Below, one piece after another: positions 34,823 to 45,910 of a DNA stretch of 64,000 bases. This DNA is from Albifimbria verrucaria (lineage: Eukaryota; Ascomycota; Sordariomycetes; Hypocreales; Stachybotryaceae): assembly GCA_020081605.1 (NCBI GenBank), contig JAHREC010000045.1, positions 1,612,001-1,676,000 of the forward strand. Direction: 5' to 3'. The first letter of the stretch is position 1; each line of letters begins with the position of its first letter. A model generated the notes under the pieces. It saw nothing but the letters and a program-made list of their open reading frames with translations, did not search any database and had not been told where the DNA came from. A program made the translations under genes and the position numbers.

Positions 34823-37800
34823 ATGGCTCTGCCATCATTCGCAGCTATAACCAACGCGCCCATGAGTTATACCAGCGGTGCCAATAGGGCTGGCCAGAGG
34901 TCGAATGACATGTCCCGACGTTCGGTTGAACTGAAGCAGGGATTTCTCCATGCTCTTGGGCAAATTACCAGTAATGGCTGCGTGGGCTTTCTGGACAGCC
35001 TAGATGCCGACCTCAACCCAGGGCTGCACGTTGATGGTGTCGGGAACATCGAACTGCCATTGACAGAGTCTGTTGCACAAAAACTCATTTCTAAGGCCCA
35101 GCAGGCACCGTATGGAAAAGGCAGTGAGACTTTGGTGGACACTTCGGTGCGAAATACCTGGCAGCTAGATGCCTCGCAGTTCAAATTTACAGACCCTTCC
35201 TGGGGGAGTTCATGAATGAACTTTGAAAAACAGTGGCAGAGAAGCTGGGGATTGGCACCGATATTCGAGCTGAGATATACAAGATGCTTATTTATGAGAA
35301 AGGAGCTATGTTCAAGGCACATACAGAGTAGGTTGATTCCTGCCACCGCCGCCAGTCCCCATGCACAAGTTAACTAGTTTATCAGCACAGAGAAAATCCC
35401 CGGCATGTTCGGAACATTGGTGATTTGTCTTCCGTCACCGCATGAGGGTGGTGGGGTTGTGCTAAGGTATGGAGTCAAGACACAAGTGCTCCAGACATCT
35501 ACCAAACAAGCATCCATCGCTTGATGGTATTCGGACGTTTCTCACGAAGTTTTGCCTGTTACATCTGGCTACCGATGGGTTCTGACGTATAATCTTGCCA
35601 TTGACCTTCTGCAGCCTCGGCCATCAGCAAATATTCAACAGTCGCAACTTGCACCAATCAATCAAGCGTTGCATAAATGGTTATCACAAGATATAACAGC
35701 TCGCCCTAACCAAGTATTATATCATGTGCTGGAGCATGATTACACAGAAGCCAGCGTCTCATTGAACACACTAAAAAGAAAGGACCAAGCAGTTGTTCAA
35801 GTCTTGAAGAGTCTTTGTGAGATACAGCCTATGGTTCTGTTCCTAGCTCTGCTAGAAAAAGAAGAGATGAAAAGCTGCGACCCATTCCATAACAATTACC
35901 CACACTACATGGAAGAGGAAGACGAAGAAGATGAAGAAGACGAAGAAGATGAAAAAGACGAAGAAGACGAGGACGAGGACGAGGACGAGGACGAAATTCC
36001 ACAGCGTGGTGATGATGATGATGATGATGATGATGGCTGGGACGTGGTGGAACAGACATATTGTGTGAAGAGCTTGATAGATCTTGATGGTCGAACCGTG
36101 ATGGAAGAACTTTCGCTTCAGCAACATGACATCCTGCAAGACAACTGCTTTGCAAACTTGGAACCGGCGGAAGAAGATGAGTTTCAAGGTTATATGGGAA
36201 ATGAGGTATGCCCCATTCTTCTAGCGGTATACGATGCTGGGACCCTGAAAACTAACTCCGTGGGATTAGGGTGAATCGATGACACACTGGTACTGCACCA
36301 CAGGAAGTTGTAACCCGATTTCACAAGCTGCTAAACTGACCACCCTTTGTATAGGCAGTTGTTATGGTCCCGCTGGACTCTCTCATTGCTTATCTCAGCT
36401 CAACTAGAATCTACGCCTCCCAAAGCGTTCAGTCGGACAATGCAAGAGGGATAGTACGGTACTTGGCTAGTGAGTGTCTGAAGCAAGGGTCAACAGGATC
36501 ATTATCAGACATACTCCTGAGTGCATGTGAACAAGCATGGAACCTCCAGGCTGATTATTTCAATCCAGTACTTGACAAGGAGAGCACCTGCAACGCTATG
36601 AAATTCGCAGTTATGTCAAGTAATACGGATCTTCTGACAGAAATTGCACGAAACCACTTTGGAGCCCTGCCCGAAGAGTTTTTCAAGTGGCTGAGAGAAT
36701 GGATGTTACCGCAGGAGAATGCGGAAGAGGTTTGGAACGGCTTGTCATCTGCGTACGCTGCAGTCTGCCTACGTTTTCTATGATGATTCGGAACTAATCA
36801 CTGTGTAGGATCATGGAAGCATTCCTTCAATATCCGGACTTTGCAAAGATGCTTAGGTCCCTTCTCGCCTTAGCGCGTGTTGAGGCGAAGCCTGATCCCG
36901 AGATCCATAATCCTGAATACATACTACTGACAATACGAGATAATCTTGATTCCATTCTGGACGACTTCTTGAATCCAAAACGACTGAATAGCAAATGCCC
37001 ACCATTGAGCAATGGCAACGGCCAAACCATGGTTGATTTGTCATTGTACCACGAAGATCCTATCTTGTTCTTACAGCAGTATGTCATTGCCTTCCCCGTG
37101 CTACTTCCCGAGGTCTAATTTGAGTGGTAGCATGTCTTCTAAGGTGATGGCTCGGATAGACAACCCAGCCTTCATCCTGGGTTTCTTCTTTAAACTCTAC
37201 AATTGCAGCTCCCATGATGGCGTCTTCAAAAACAAGACACATCAGATCTGCCATGACATAGCTGTTCAGTTTATATCATCTTGTGACTTTTCGAAGATGA
37301 TCAATACACGCCAGGCCACCATGCCAAAGCAGTCTCATAAGCACATTCCGATGACCTCTTCACCTAGTGTTACCATGGATGTGAGCCCTACTGTCTTACG
37401 TGAATTCTTCACGCAGGTCCACAGTATCAGTATTGGTTCCGAAGATCTCGCAGGGTTACTTATTGAGAAGCTTGTGGCATGCGCACCTCAAATCGCCGGC
37501 ACGGAACTTGATTCTCTATGGATACCTTTCCTGAGTCTGTCCTTCCCTTCCTCACCATGAAGAAAATAAATGCGAGCACACCACGCTACGAACAACTTTT
37601 TATTGCCTATTTCACAGGGTATGTGAGAAAATTCGTCAGGCATCCCCACGCCAAGAAAGCAGTATGAAACGTCGTGGTGTCCTCTGCCAATGTACTGATT
37701 GTGGCCACCTCAATAACTTTCTTGCCAATGCAACTCAGAAGGAAGGCAGATTTTCAGTTAATCGGAGGAGAAGAGAGCACATGTACCGTGAGCTTGACCG

Positions 37801-38166
37801 TGATAGGGTTGACTGCACATATATGATTGAGCGTGGGAAGTCCCCATTTACCTTGGTTGTGACCAAAACGTCCAAAGAGTGGGAGAAAAATACCAAGAAT
37901 GGAGCAAGAGGTCCTCTATTGCCAGAGGAAAATTGAGCAATTTTGACCAGAAGAAATTACGGAAACTACTTGGTAATGAGTACCAAAATGTTGTTGACTT
38001 GAAGCATTCAACTGCAGCTCATGTTGGTGCGTCTCTAGCAGCACTGAATGAAATCTCGCCCAACGGTACATCCAAGAATGTCCATCAGAGTCTAGGTCGG
38101 GCTGCAGGAGGAAAACGAAAGAAAGCGGTCGAGGAAAATGAAGTTGTTGACTTAACCAGTGAATAA
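34823..38166 (+). pseudogene. Large 2OG-Fe(II) oxygenase-like protein, disrupted by in-frame stops
   Basis: The N-terminal part carries a prolyl-4-hydroxylase-type fold: AEIYKMLIYEKGAMFKAHTD (His and Asp of the HxD metal site, completed across an intron near 35328), TEKIPGMFGTLVICLPSPHE, and the distal His and Arg in SDVSHEVLPVTSGYRWVLTYN. A long C-terminal region follows with a striking acidic run (35912-36033), helical segments and a CQCTDC...HLN zinc-knuckle-like motif near 37690, ending VVDLTSE. Homopolymer losses occur at 35202-35206, 37644-37647 and 37886-37890. In addition two in-frame TGA codons interrupt conserved sequence: 35224-35226 (after FMNEL) and 35522-35524 (between SIA and WYSDVSHEV). 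Homopolymer loss cannot explain these, so the gene may be truly inactive. Exon joins at 36210-36370 and 36780 are uncertain. The substrate of this fungal family is unknown. Confidence 0.68.
35912..36033 (+). repeat. Trinucleotide GAN tract encoding acidic Glu/Asp run
   Basis: Runs of GAA/GAC/GAG/GAT codons give alternating Glu and Asp, then eight consecutive GAT codons around 36010-36033. Slippage-prone and likely length-polymorphic. Confidence 0.75.
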
Positions 38167-38495
38167 ATTCGATATAATGAACCAGACAAAAGATGGTATG
38201 GTGCTTCGTTATTATTATGAACCGATAGCTGTAGTTGATTATACCATAGAGCACAATCTTTCTGGTACAGCTGAACGATATGATACACTCGTACTGGTGA
38301 ATAATACTGCAGTGTATGTAAGCTTATCCTGTTCTCCTGATAGAGATAGATGAAGAGCATTTGCAGAAGCTATTTTGATAGTCTCAACCTGAATGTCCTT
38401 TCAGGATGCGATCCCGCTATGTAAGGGTAAAATTATGTGACAAATGATAATGCAATTATAAGAACCAGTTTATCTTCCAAAGGGTCACTTCTATA
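38167..38495. other. Convergent intergenic region
   Basis: The 3' flanks of the oxygenase-like gene and the NLR gene; no other signal. Confidence 0.5.
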
Positions 38496-41400
38496 TCAAT
38501 CTTCATATAACATACCGAACCTCAGATCAAAACTATCCGGATTTGACTCGTTATCATCCCACCATTCCTGCTCTTCATAACAGGTTAGGTCGACTTTGAG
38601 ATGCTGCCCCATTACAATGACAACAGGAGTCACTTCATTCTCCACGGCCACGTCAAACGGAGTATTCTTGTCGTAGTCCAGCACAAGCGCATCTGCTTGC
38701 TTTTCAAGAAGAAGATTCACGACGTCTGTGTTGGACCTTTGACAAGCTAAGTGAAGCGGAGTCTGTTGCGAGTAGTCTCGAGCTTCGATATTGGCTCCAG
38801 CATCCAAGAGCATCTTGACTCGTTTTTTCTGTGATGCCAAACAGGCATGATGCAGCGCCGTACGGCCGCTCATATCCTTCGCATGGATATCAGCATCTTT
38901 CTTGAGGAGCATCTCCAAATGTTCATCTCCGATGTTTTGTGCATTTGCTGCAGCATACATAAGGAGTCATGCCGTGAAAGCCAGGCATGTTGACCCGCGC
39001 TCCTGCATCGATAAGCATAGGGCCAATGATTGATGAGTTGGAGTCGTATGCGATGTGAAGAGGTGTGCGTCCAAGCTTGTCTGCCTTTTCTACATCCGCG
39101 CCGTACTTCAAAAGCACCGCTACAATAGCCGGACTCTGCGTCGAATCAGTGAAACAGGCTTTTTGAAGTGGTGTCTGTCCCAGATTATCCTGTACATCGA
39201 TATCTACACCATGCTGAAGAAGGAAAAAGACGTTCCAGACATTGTGCTAACAGGCAATGTGCAGGGAGTCAGCCCCGTGCGTCCTTAGAGTTAACATCCT
39301 CCCCGAGATCTACTAAGAACTTCACAAAACTTTTCTTATGAGCTGCAAGGAACATACTGCTTTGGTCTGCTAGATCCGCAAATTCAGACGGCCCTATTGC
39401 GCGACCTCCAACTAAACCTTGGAGATCTCGCCAATCTGGGACTGAGGGAACGCTGAGCTCTGACGCTAAATGAAGGAGGCTGTATATTTTTGGTCGAGAA
39501 CCTTTCTGCCGAGGCGATTTGAGAGGAACGTCAAAATTAAATCTCACCCCTTCGACATCAAATATCGAATGCTTGTAACACAGTCTGTTTTGGATATCGA
39601 AGTCCTATGTAAATTATAGACTTGGTAATCCAGAGGACTCCAGCCAGCTTGGTCCAAGGCGCTGGGATCAGCTCCGTTATCGACAAGCAGTTTCACAACG
39701 GGATATCGTTCATGAAGCGCAGCGAGGTGTAGGGGCGTCCTTAAAAGTTTATCTCTTGCTTCAATTCGACAAGATTTTGAAGACAAAATCTGTTCAAGGC
39801 AGAGGATACGTCCTGTACCTGCTGCAAATAGCACTGGCTGATCTTGAGGTTCCGTATGTTGAGGAGGAGGCCGTCGGAGTCAAAGTATGGAATATCTTTA
39901 GCATAGTAGGATTCAAATGAAGAAACACTAGTGCGTTCATCATGCTCATGTGTGTTATCAGTTAAATCAGGAGTAATGTTGACGTGGTCAAAAACTCTCT
40001 TTAAAAGTCGTACATGGCCAAATAACGCCGCCATTGAAGCGATTGTGACAGATCTGATGAGGTGAGGTCTTAGATCATGTAGTGGCTCATAATACCAATC
40101 GGTCCCTATGAGGTCGTAGGAACGTATCTCATTTGGCGAAGCTGCTGCTATGACCAACCAAGGCATAGAAATAGGTGGCTCGTCGTCAAAAAGCGAAAAG
40201 TATCTGCTTTCAAACCTGGGAGCGACGTCCCGGATATCTCCTCTAGGATCTTTCTCTTGAGCAAGACGAAAATGGCCCAACCAAAATTGTATAACATAGT
40301 TAAAGAAACCTAGCCCTTTGAACGGCGAGATGATCTCGTTGAAACTTGTGGTAGACCTCTTGTTTAAGATGCAAGGACTCTTTACGCAATACTCTGTAAA
40401 GTGACGACGAAAACGATTGTCACTAAATGGTCTCAGTGACAGATAAGCTATACAACTTTCCGCCATCGATCTATGAGCTTGCGGTAGAGTCACGGAGTGT
40501 CTCCAGATGGAGTTGTGGCTTGAGCGATTAGTAGCAATAGCTCCCACATCAAACTTTTGCAACAGAAACTCCTTTGCTGTTTGGTGTATGAAGGAAACTT
40601 TACCGTCATATTCGGTGACAAAGAATCCGCAAGTATGAATTAGCCATTTGCGGAAGTTCTCGTCAGAAGACAGGCCCAGCTCTCCCTCTGAGCTGATATC
40701 AGTACGATCTCGGATTTCAATAGCGATGTTCATCTCTCTAAGGGTTAGCGGCCTCTCCGCGGCTATGATAAGATCCAAAAGAAGTTTAACTTGGCCGACA
40801 TATTCAACATCAACATGGCTTAAGAGGCTTTCGTAGGCACGGAACACCGTGGTTGGGGGTTCTTGATCAGCTTTCCCCATTCCTCAGGCGTGTCCTTGAA
40901 GTTGCGATCTAGCACATCAACCACCAAACTGACCCACAAATATGTCCTGCTATCCGACATTGGCTCTTGCAAGGCTTCTCTAATCTCGTGCTGTCTCTCA
41001 AGTGATAAGTTTTCTTGGCAGAAAGCTTGGCCAAGCGGTAGTCGACGACAAGACCAATTTCCTTCTGGATTTGCTGTTTCTCTTCTTTACTATCACCAGA
41101 CAGATGAATATAAGAAGACTCAAAATCCTGGAACCCTTCCAGAATCTCAGGATACCCTCTTGTCGTAATTAAAAACTTGACATGTCGTTGCGGTCTTCTT
41201 GGGCCGGGAAACAGCATAAAGTCCCGTAAGAGTCGAATCAACATACGGCACGCATCCGGGTCACACTCATCTAGAGCATCCAAAACACAAATGACTTGAG
41301 TCACACTTGAGTGGCCAGCTGCCTTTTGAAAGATGTTCCATAGCGTCATGGCATCTGAAGTGAGCTGAGAGCCAGCAGTCAACACCTTCTCCTCACAATG

Positions 41401-43050
41401 ATCCACAAGAAGCGGGTTTATACTGAAGAGGTTATGTAGCCAGGCGCACAGCGCATTGGGAAGGCTGCGCTGTTCGGGAGTATCCTTGAAGAAGAAATAG
41501 CAGACGGAGACGGCGGTGGAAACATCGGATGGTAGAACGTTTTCGATCAGGTGGCGGGCCAAGACTGATTTCCGCATCCCGGGTCCGCAGAGACGAGAAG
41601 CAAACCATTCACCTCGCCCTGCCATTGCTTGAACTTTTCATGGTTGCGAAACCACTCACATGTTCCAGGGACGATTACAGGGTTGAACTTCATCCGTTCC
41701 TCGTAGTTCGTTGTCTTTAACTCGCCAACAATCTTGTTTCGAGCTCGCACCAATTCATCTCTCTCTCGCACCTCCTGAGCTGATTGAAACTTTCTCTGCT
41801 GCTCAAACATGCGCCGAGTATCTTGGGCTATATCGCCAAGCAAGCTCGCGGAGCCAGACAGATCTCGGAGATGCAAGACTATCTCTCGGCTTGTGTATTG
41901 CAGTACATCTTTTTCCAGCTGCGCTTCTAATGCGTCAATGGTCTTGCGCCGTGCCTCCCAGTCATTGAATCCGAGGATGGTTTTCATTCCTCTGACAATA
42001 GGATGATCGCGGTAACAATACGCAACGCTTTGCATTTCATATTGCAGTAAACTTTCGTAACTTTTGATGATTCTTTCCTCCACGGCATCGCGGAACTGAG
42101 AAAAGAGGGAACTGCTAACCCAGCTGTTTTCGAGCAGGATATTTGACAAATTCATGTACCAATCCATGCGTGCAATGACGTGGTTCAACCCGTCTGTCAT
42201 AGCCTTGTCAGCTGTGATAGGGCCGATGAGAATCTAGTGAATAAAGCCAGTCAGCATGGATTCAGGCGACCTATTACCATTGTGAGAATTCTTATCAAAG
42301 TAGAAGGGCGAACAAACCGGGAGTACCGCGCATATCCCAGACCAAGCCATTGCGGCAGGGGGCAAGGAGTCAATGTGGCGCCCACCGCAGAGCTAAGCTT
42401 TGTGACGAAAGTGACAATCTGAATGACACCGTCCTTGAGGTCTTCATGCCCAGATGTCTTTTCTATTGACTTGAGAGCGATGGATTTCATACGAGCGAAA
42501 CGTATTTGCTCATTGCAGCCCACAAGCATATTCACTGCAGTGCGGGTGATCCAAACTGCAGCCTCTAAGATGTGTAAGTACATGGTTCGTCTTGTGAACA
42601 GAGACAACATTCATAGAATTACCTTCGACGATTTGCTGACTCAATATTCTTTCATAAGTATCCACCAACTCGCTTTCTTTATCCTTGAGGTTATTGTACG
42701 CGTTGTTCCAAAGACGGGATGAGACGAGAGTCGTTGGCGATTCCTCAGAGATTGTTGATGAAGGTTGTGTTACTGGGATGACATCTTGAGAAGAGCCACC
42801 CAAAGCCTGAGGTGATTCAGGTAACTTGTCTGCACTCACGGGGTTGTCGCTGAAGCCTCCCCGTTGTGAGGCAGTTGGCTATTGCTCGCTTTACTGAGGG
42901 CATCTGGCTGCGATCTCAGCCCCGAGGGACACGATCTTGTGAAGGTTGAGCATGAGCACTGTTCTGGGCACTTCCTGTATTGTTTGGTTCTTTCTTCCGC
43001 CCTAGTGAACGGAAAATGCCTTTCAGTCTTCTGTGGGTGGGCTCAGACAT
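38496..43050 (-). CDS. NACHT-ankyrin NLR (STAND NTPase), candidate incompatibility receptor; many frame breaks
   Basis: Read from ATG 43050 (MSEPTHRRLKGIFRSLG): a disordered leader, the fungal NLR N-terminal helical domain (SRLWNNAYNNLKDKESELVD, then AMAWSGICAVLP), the NACHT ATPase with Walker A GLLLVSADPGCGKS (broken, see below), Walker B VICVLDALDECD and sensor LITTRGYPEI, a winged-helix-like linker (LTLREMNIAIEIRDR, VSFIHQTAKEFLLQ), then about ten ankyrin repeats (for example TPLHLAALHERYPVVKLLVD, TALHHACLASQKKRVKMLLD). Losses lie in runs at 42920-42923, 42358-42362, 41569-41571 (inside Walker A), about 41030, 40855-40859 and several in the repeats. A TAG at 39247-39249 interrupts an ankyrin repeat in frame. 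No N-terminal effector domain is seen. Such STAND proteins sense non-self and trigger cell death in fungi. Confidence 0.82.
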
Positions 43051-44059
43051 TGGGCCGCGTTGGCACTGAGGATCAAGGAGAGCTGCTACTCAAAGTTACA
43101 ATACACCTCTTAGTCACACGCACGACTTCCCCATGTTATTTTCTGAACTTGCAAGTCCAGTTTACACGTATAAGCCTTGACAAGACGGAGATGCCATGCA
43201 CCTTGTTACAGTAATGTTCGCAACATCAGCTCAGCTTTGTTTTGTGCAAGTATCCTGGTTGATAAGAGGGTCGCCCCGCATTGGGTCAAAACTGCACTTT
43301 GCAGTGCTGCCAGAAAACGCAAAGAGGTTCTTTAGTAGCTAATTCGTAGGATAGGGTATTAATAACATATGATAGGAGGATAGAACTTCGCATACCGAGC
43401 GAAGATATATCAACCAGTAATCCACGAGATATCTTAAAATTGACGATTAAAAATATACATGTATGATGATGAAAAGGAAACAGATTTCTACAAAATATTG
43501 CAGATATTCTCACGACGTCTTTTAAACAAGGCCCTGTATTCTAATAGAATTGCAAGGTAGGCGGAACTCAAGCCTGCGATCAAGATCAACTACTAACCAC
43601 TGTACAATGGAGGTCTTTTATCTTAATAAACGAACACGCCTATTCTGCCAATAAAAGAGCCATCTAAACGATCTAATTTTATTGCCATGATATGGTGAGA
43701 TTAAATTTATGGACTTGGACAATACGACCAAGTCGCGGTACTCTAAATTACGTTTTCTTCTAAGCACATTTTCTCTAGTTGCTGCCTGGAATCAAGTGGA
43801 AAAATAACAGCGCCAAAGCACAGACAGAAGAGAATCGGCTTTTCCTTTTCGGCGCGAAGTGATGCCGGAAATACCCCGCTTGGGACCAGGCTTTTGCTGT
43901 TCTAAAGATGAGTATCAGCCGCACACCCCAGCACAGTCATTGGGATGGTTCTCGAAGCGGAACTGTGCCTTGGTTTCTAGCCTGTTTGTGATTTTGAGTA
44001 CATATATTGCACTTGTACGTATCCTGCAGGGTCATCATCTTCGCCATAAGTTGTACAAA
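43051..44059. other. Divergent intergenic region between NLR and HET genes
   Basis: About 1 kb, AT-rich in 43250-43800. No supported ORF. It would contain both promoters of the head-to-head pair. Confidence 0.55.
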
Positions 44060-45910
44060 ATGAGGCTCCTCAGCACCCAGACGGGGCGGATGACAGAGTT
44101 CATCTCGGACGAAGATATTCCACCCTATGCCATATTATCTCATACATGGGGCGAAGGAGAAGTAAGTCTACAACAGTGGGAGCAAATGTCCTCTGAAACG
44201 ACCCAGTTGCTCGGTTATCAAAAGGTTAAGCAGTTTGGAGAGCGCGCTGCTGCTGACGGGTGGAACTGGATACGGGTCGACACGTATGTAAGTTCCTGCA
44301 TCGCAAAAAAACATTGAAAAGTAAGTCTGACAGAGAACCTTTCAGATGCTGCATAGATAAAAGAGCAGCGCGGAATTAACAGAAGCCATCAACTCGATGT
44401 TTCAGTGGTATAAGAAAGCCAGCGTCTGTTACGTCCACCTTTCCGACGTGGCGTGGTGTCTAGATGAGGAGTTCATGTTCCAAAAGCTCCGAGAAAGTCG
44501 CTGGTTTACCCGTGGATGGACCCTACAGGAGCTGATTGCTCCCCATACTGTCGAGTTCTTCACAGCAGATTGGGTGGGCATAGGGCCAAAAAGAAACTCT
44601 GTGGCTTGCTTTCATCTATCACTAAGATTGATGAGCATATCCTCAAAGGCGGTAATCTTGCTGAAGTCAGCGTGGCAAGGAAGATGTCGTGGGCTTCACA
44701 TAGGAAAACATCAAGACTGGAGGACATGGCATACTGCTTATTGGGAATTTTCGACGTTAATTTGCCATTGATTTATGGCGAGGGCCGCAAAGCTTTCCGA
44801 CGGCTTCAAGAGGCAATTATGGTCACAACACCAGACCAGTCACTGTTTGCTTGGGGACACTTTGTTCAAAAGGCGGCAAACACAATAACTGAGGAACAAT
44901 TCCTGGGTCACAAACCAATCGCGTGGAAAGCGCCCGAAGACAGGGTGCCGCTCTTGGGGCTTCTGGCCGAGTCTCCAGCAGACTTCTCCTCTTCTCAAGA
45001 CATCCAGCCCGTAACACACGGCTTCGTGCATCATTTAAACCGTCTTGGAGCACCAAGTATTGTCAATGGCGGGATTTTGCTCAACCTGGTCATTGTCAAG
45101 GAATTGGCGGCTGCATCTTACTGGGACGACATTCGGGTTGCTCAGCCAGACAGACTCGAAGTTGCCGTGCTATTGTGCCGAGACGGTAAGTCTGGCAGCT
45201 TCCTTGTCGGCGTGCCATTGCATCCGTGGGAGGACGAGTACTATTCCCGGACAAGGGAGTTGTTGCGCCTCGACATGTTCGTCAGTCATTTTCGTTTCAA
45301 ACAGCAGACAAGGCTACGACATCTGATGCCACACCGACCTTTCCGGCTCCGAGACGGCGATATCATTCTCAGGCAATGGTTAGTCGGCTTCGAGTCCGCC
45401 GGCTACGAGAGACCGATAACTGACAGTGGACCTGTATGGCGCTCGGTGGCCAGGGACAAGGTGCTACGACAGGAAGAAGATGCAAAAGGCGACGAGGAAA
45501 TCGTCTTCTTCTATAAGATTAACCAAAGAGACAGGGTTGCAATCACAATAAAGCAGCTAACCCAGACAAAGTATCCTCGAGGCCCACTCATGATTGGGGC
45601 CTCGTCTGCCAGGTTAGTAAGTGGAGGACAATCTGACATGAAAACAATACCAAAATGGGCCACGGTGGGCGGTGATCTTCGTCTCCCACAAATCCTAGAG
45701 GTTATGAAGACGCCTACTCATGTTTGGGAATTGCGCTTTAATGATTCTATCCAACTGCAAGGAAGAGTTGATCGAGTATCGCTACAAGACGGCGGCGTGG
45801 TCGACGTCGTGGATTTTCCATGCAACATACAGACGGCAGGCTCACAAGATGTTGAGTGCTTATTCGTTGTGGACTTAAATACATATCAGCGCAAGCCGGT
45901 GAACAAATGA
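44060..45910 (+). CDS. HET-domain protein (heterokaryon incompatibility family)
   Basis: The start MRLLSTQTG is the usual start of HET proteins (an upstream in-frame ATG at 43859 would add a non-conserved leader). HET motifs in order: PPYAILSHTWGEGEV, WNWIRVDTCCIDK across an intron (donor near 44282, acceptor 44345), LTEAINSMFQWYKKASVCYV, SRWFTRGWTLQELIAP, EFFTADW, then EDMAYCLLGIFDVNLPLIYG, KAFRRLQE. A long C-terminal half follows without a known domain. Two A-run losses: 44359-44362 and 44588-44592. HET domains trigger cell death when non-self hyphae fuse. The gene is head-to-head with the NLR gene. Stop TGA 45908-45910. Confidence 0.85.

Noticed and set aside
35522..35524. TGA in place of a probable Cys codon as selenocysteine
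   Set aside because: Filamentous ascomycetes lack selenocysteine insertion machinery, a second TGA occurs at 35224, and no SECIS-like hairpin was sought or evident; nonsense or base error is simpler.
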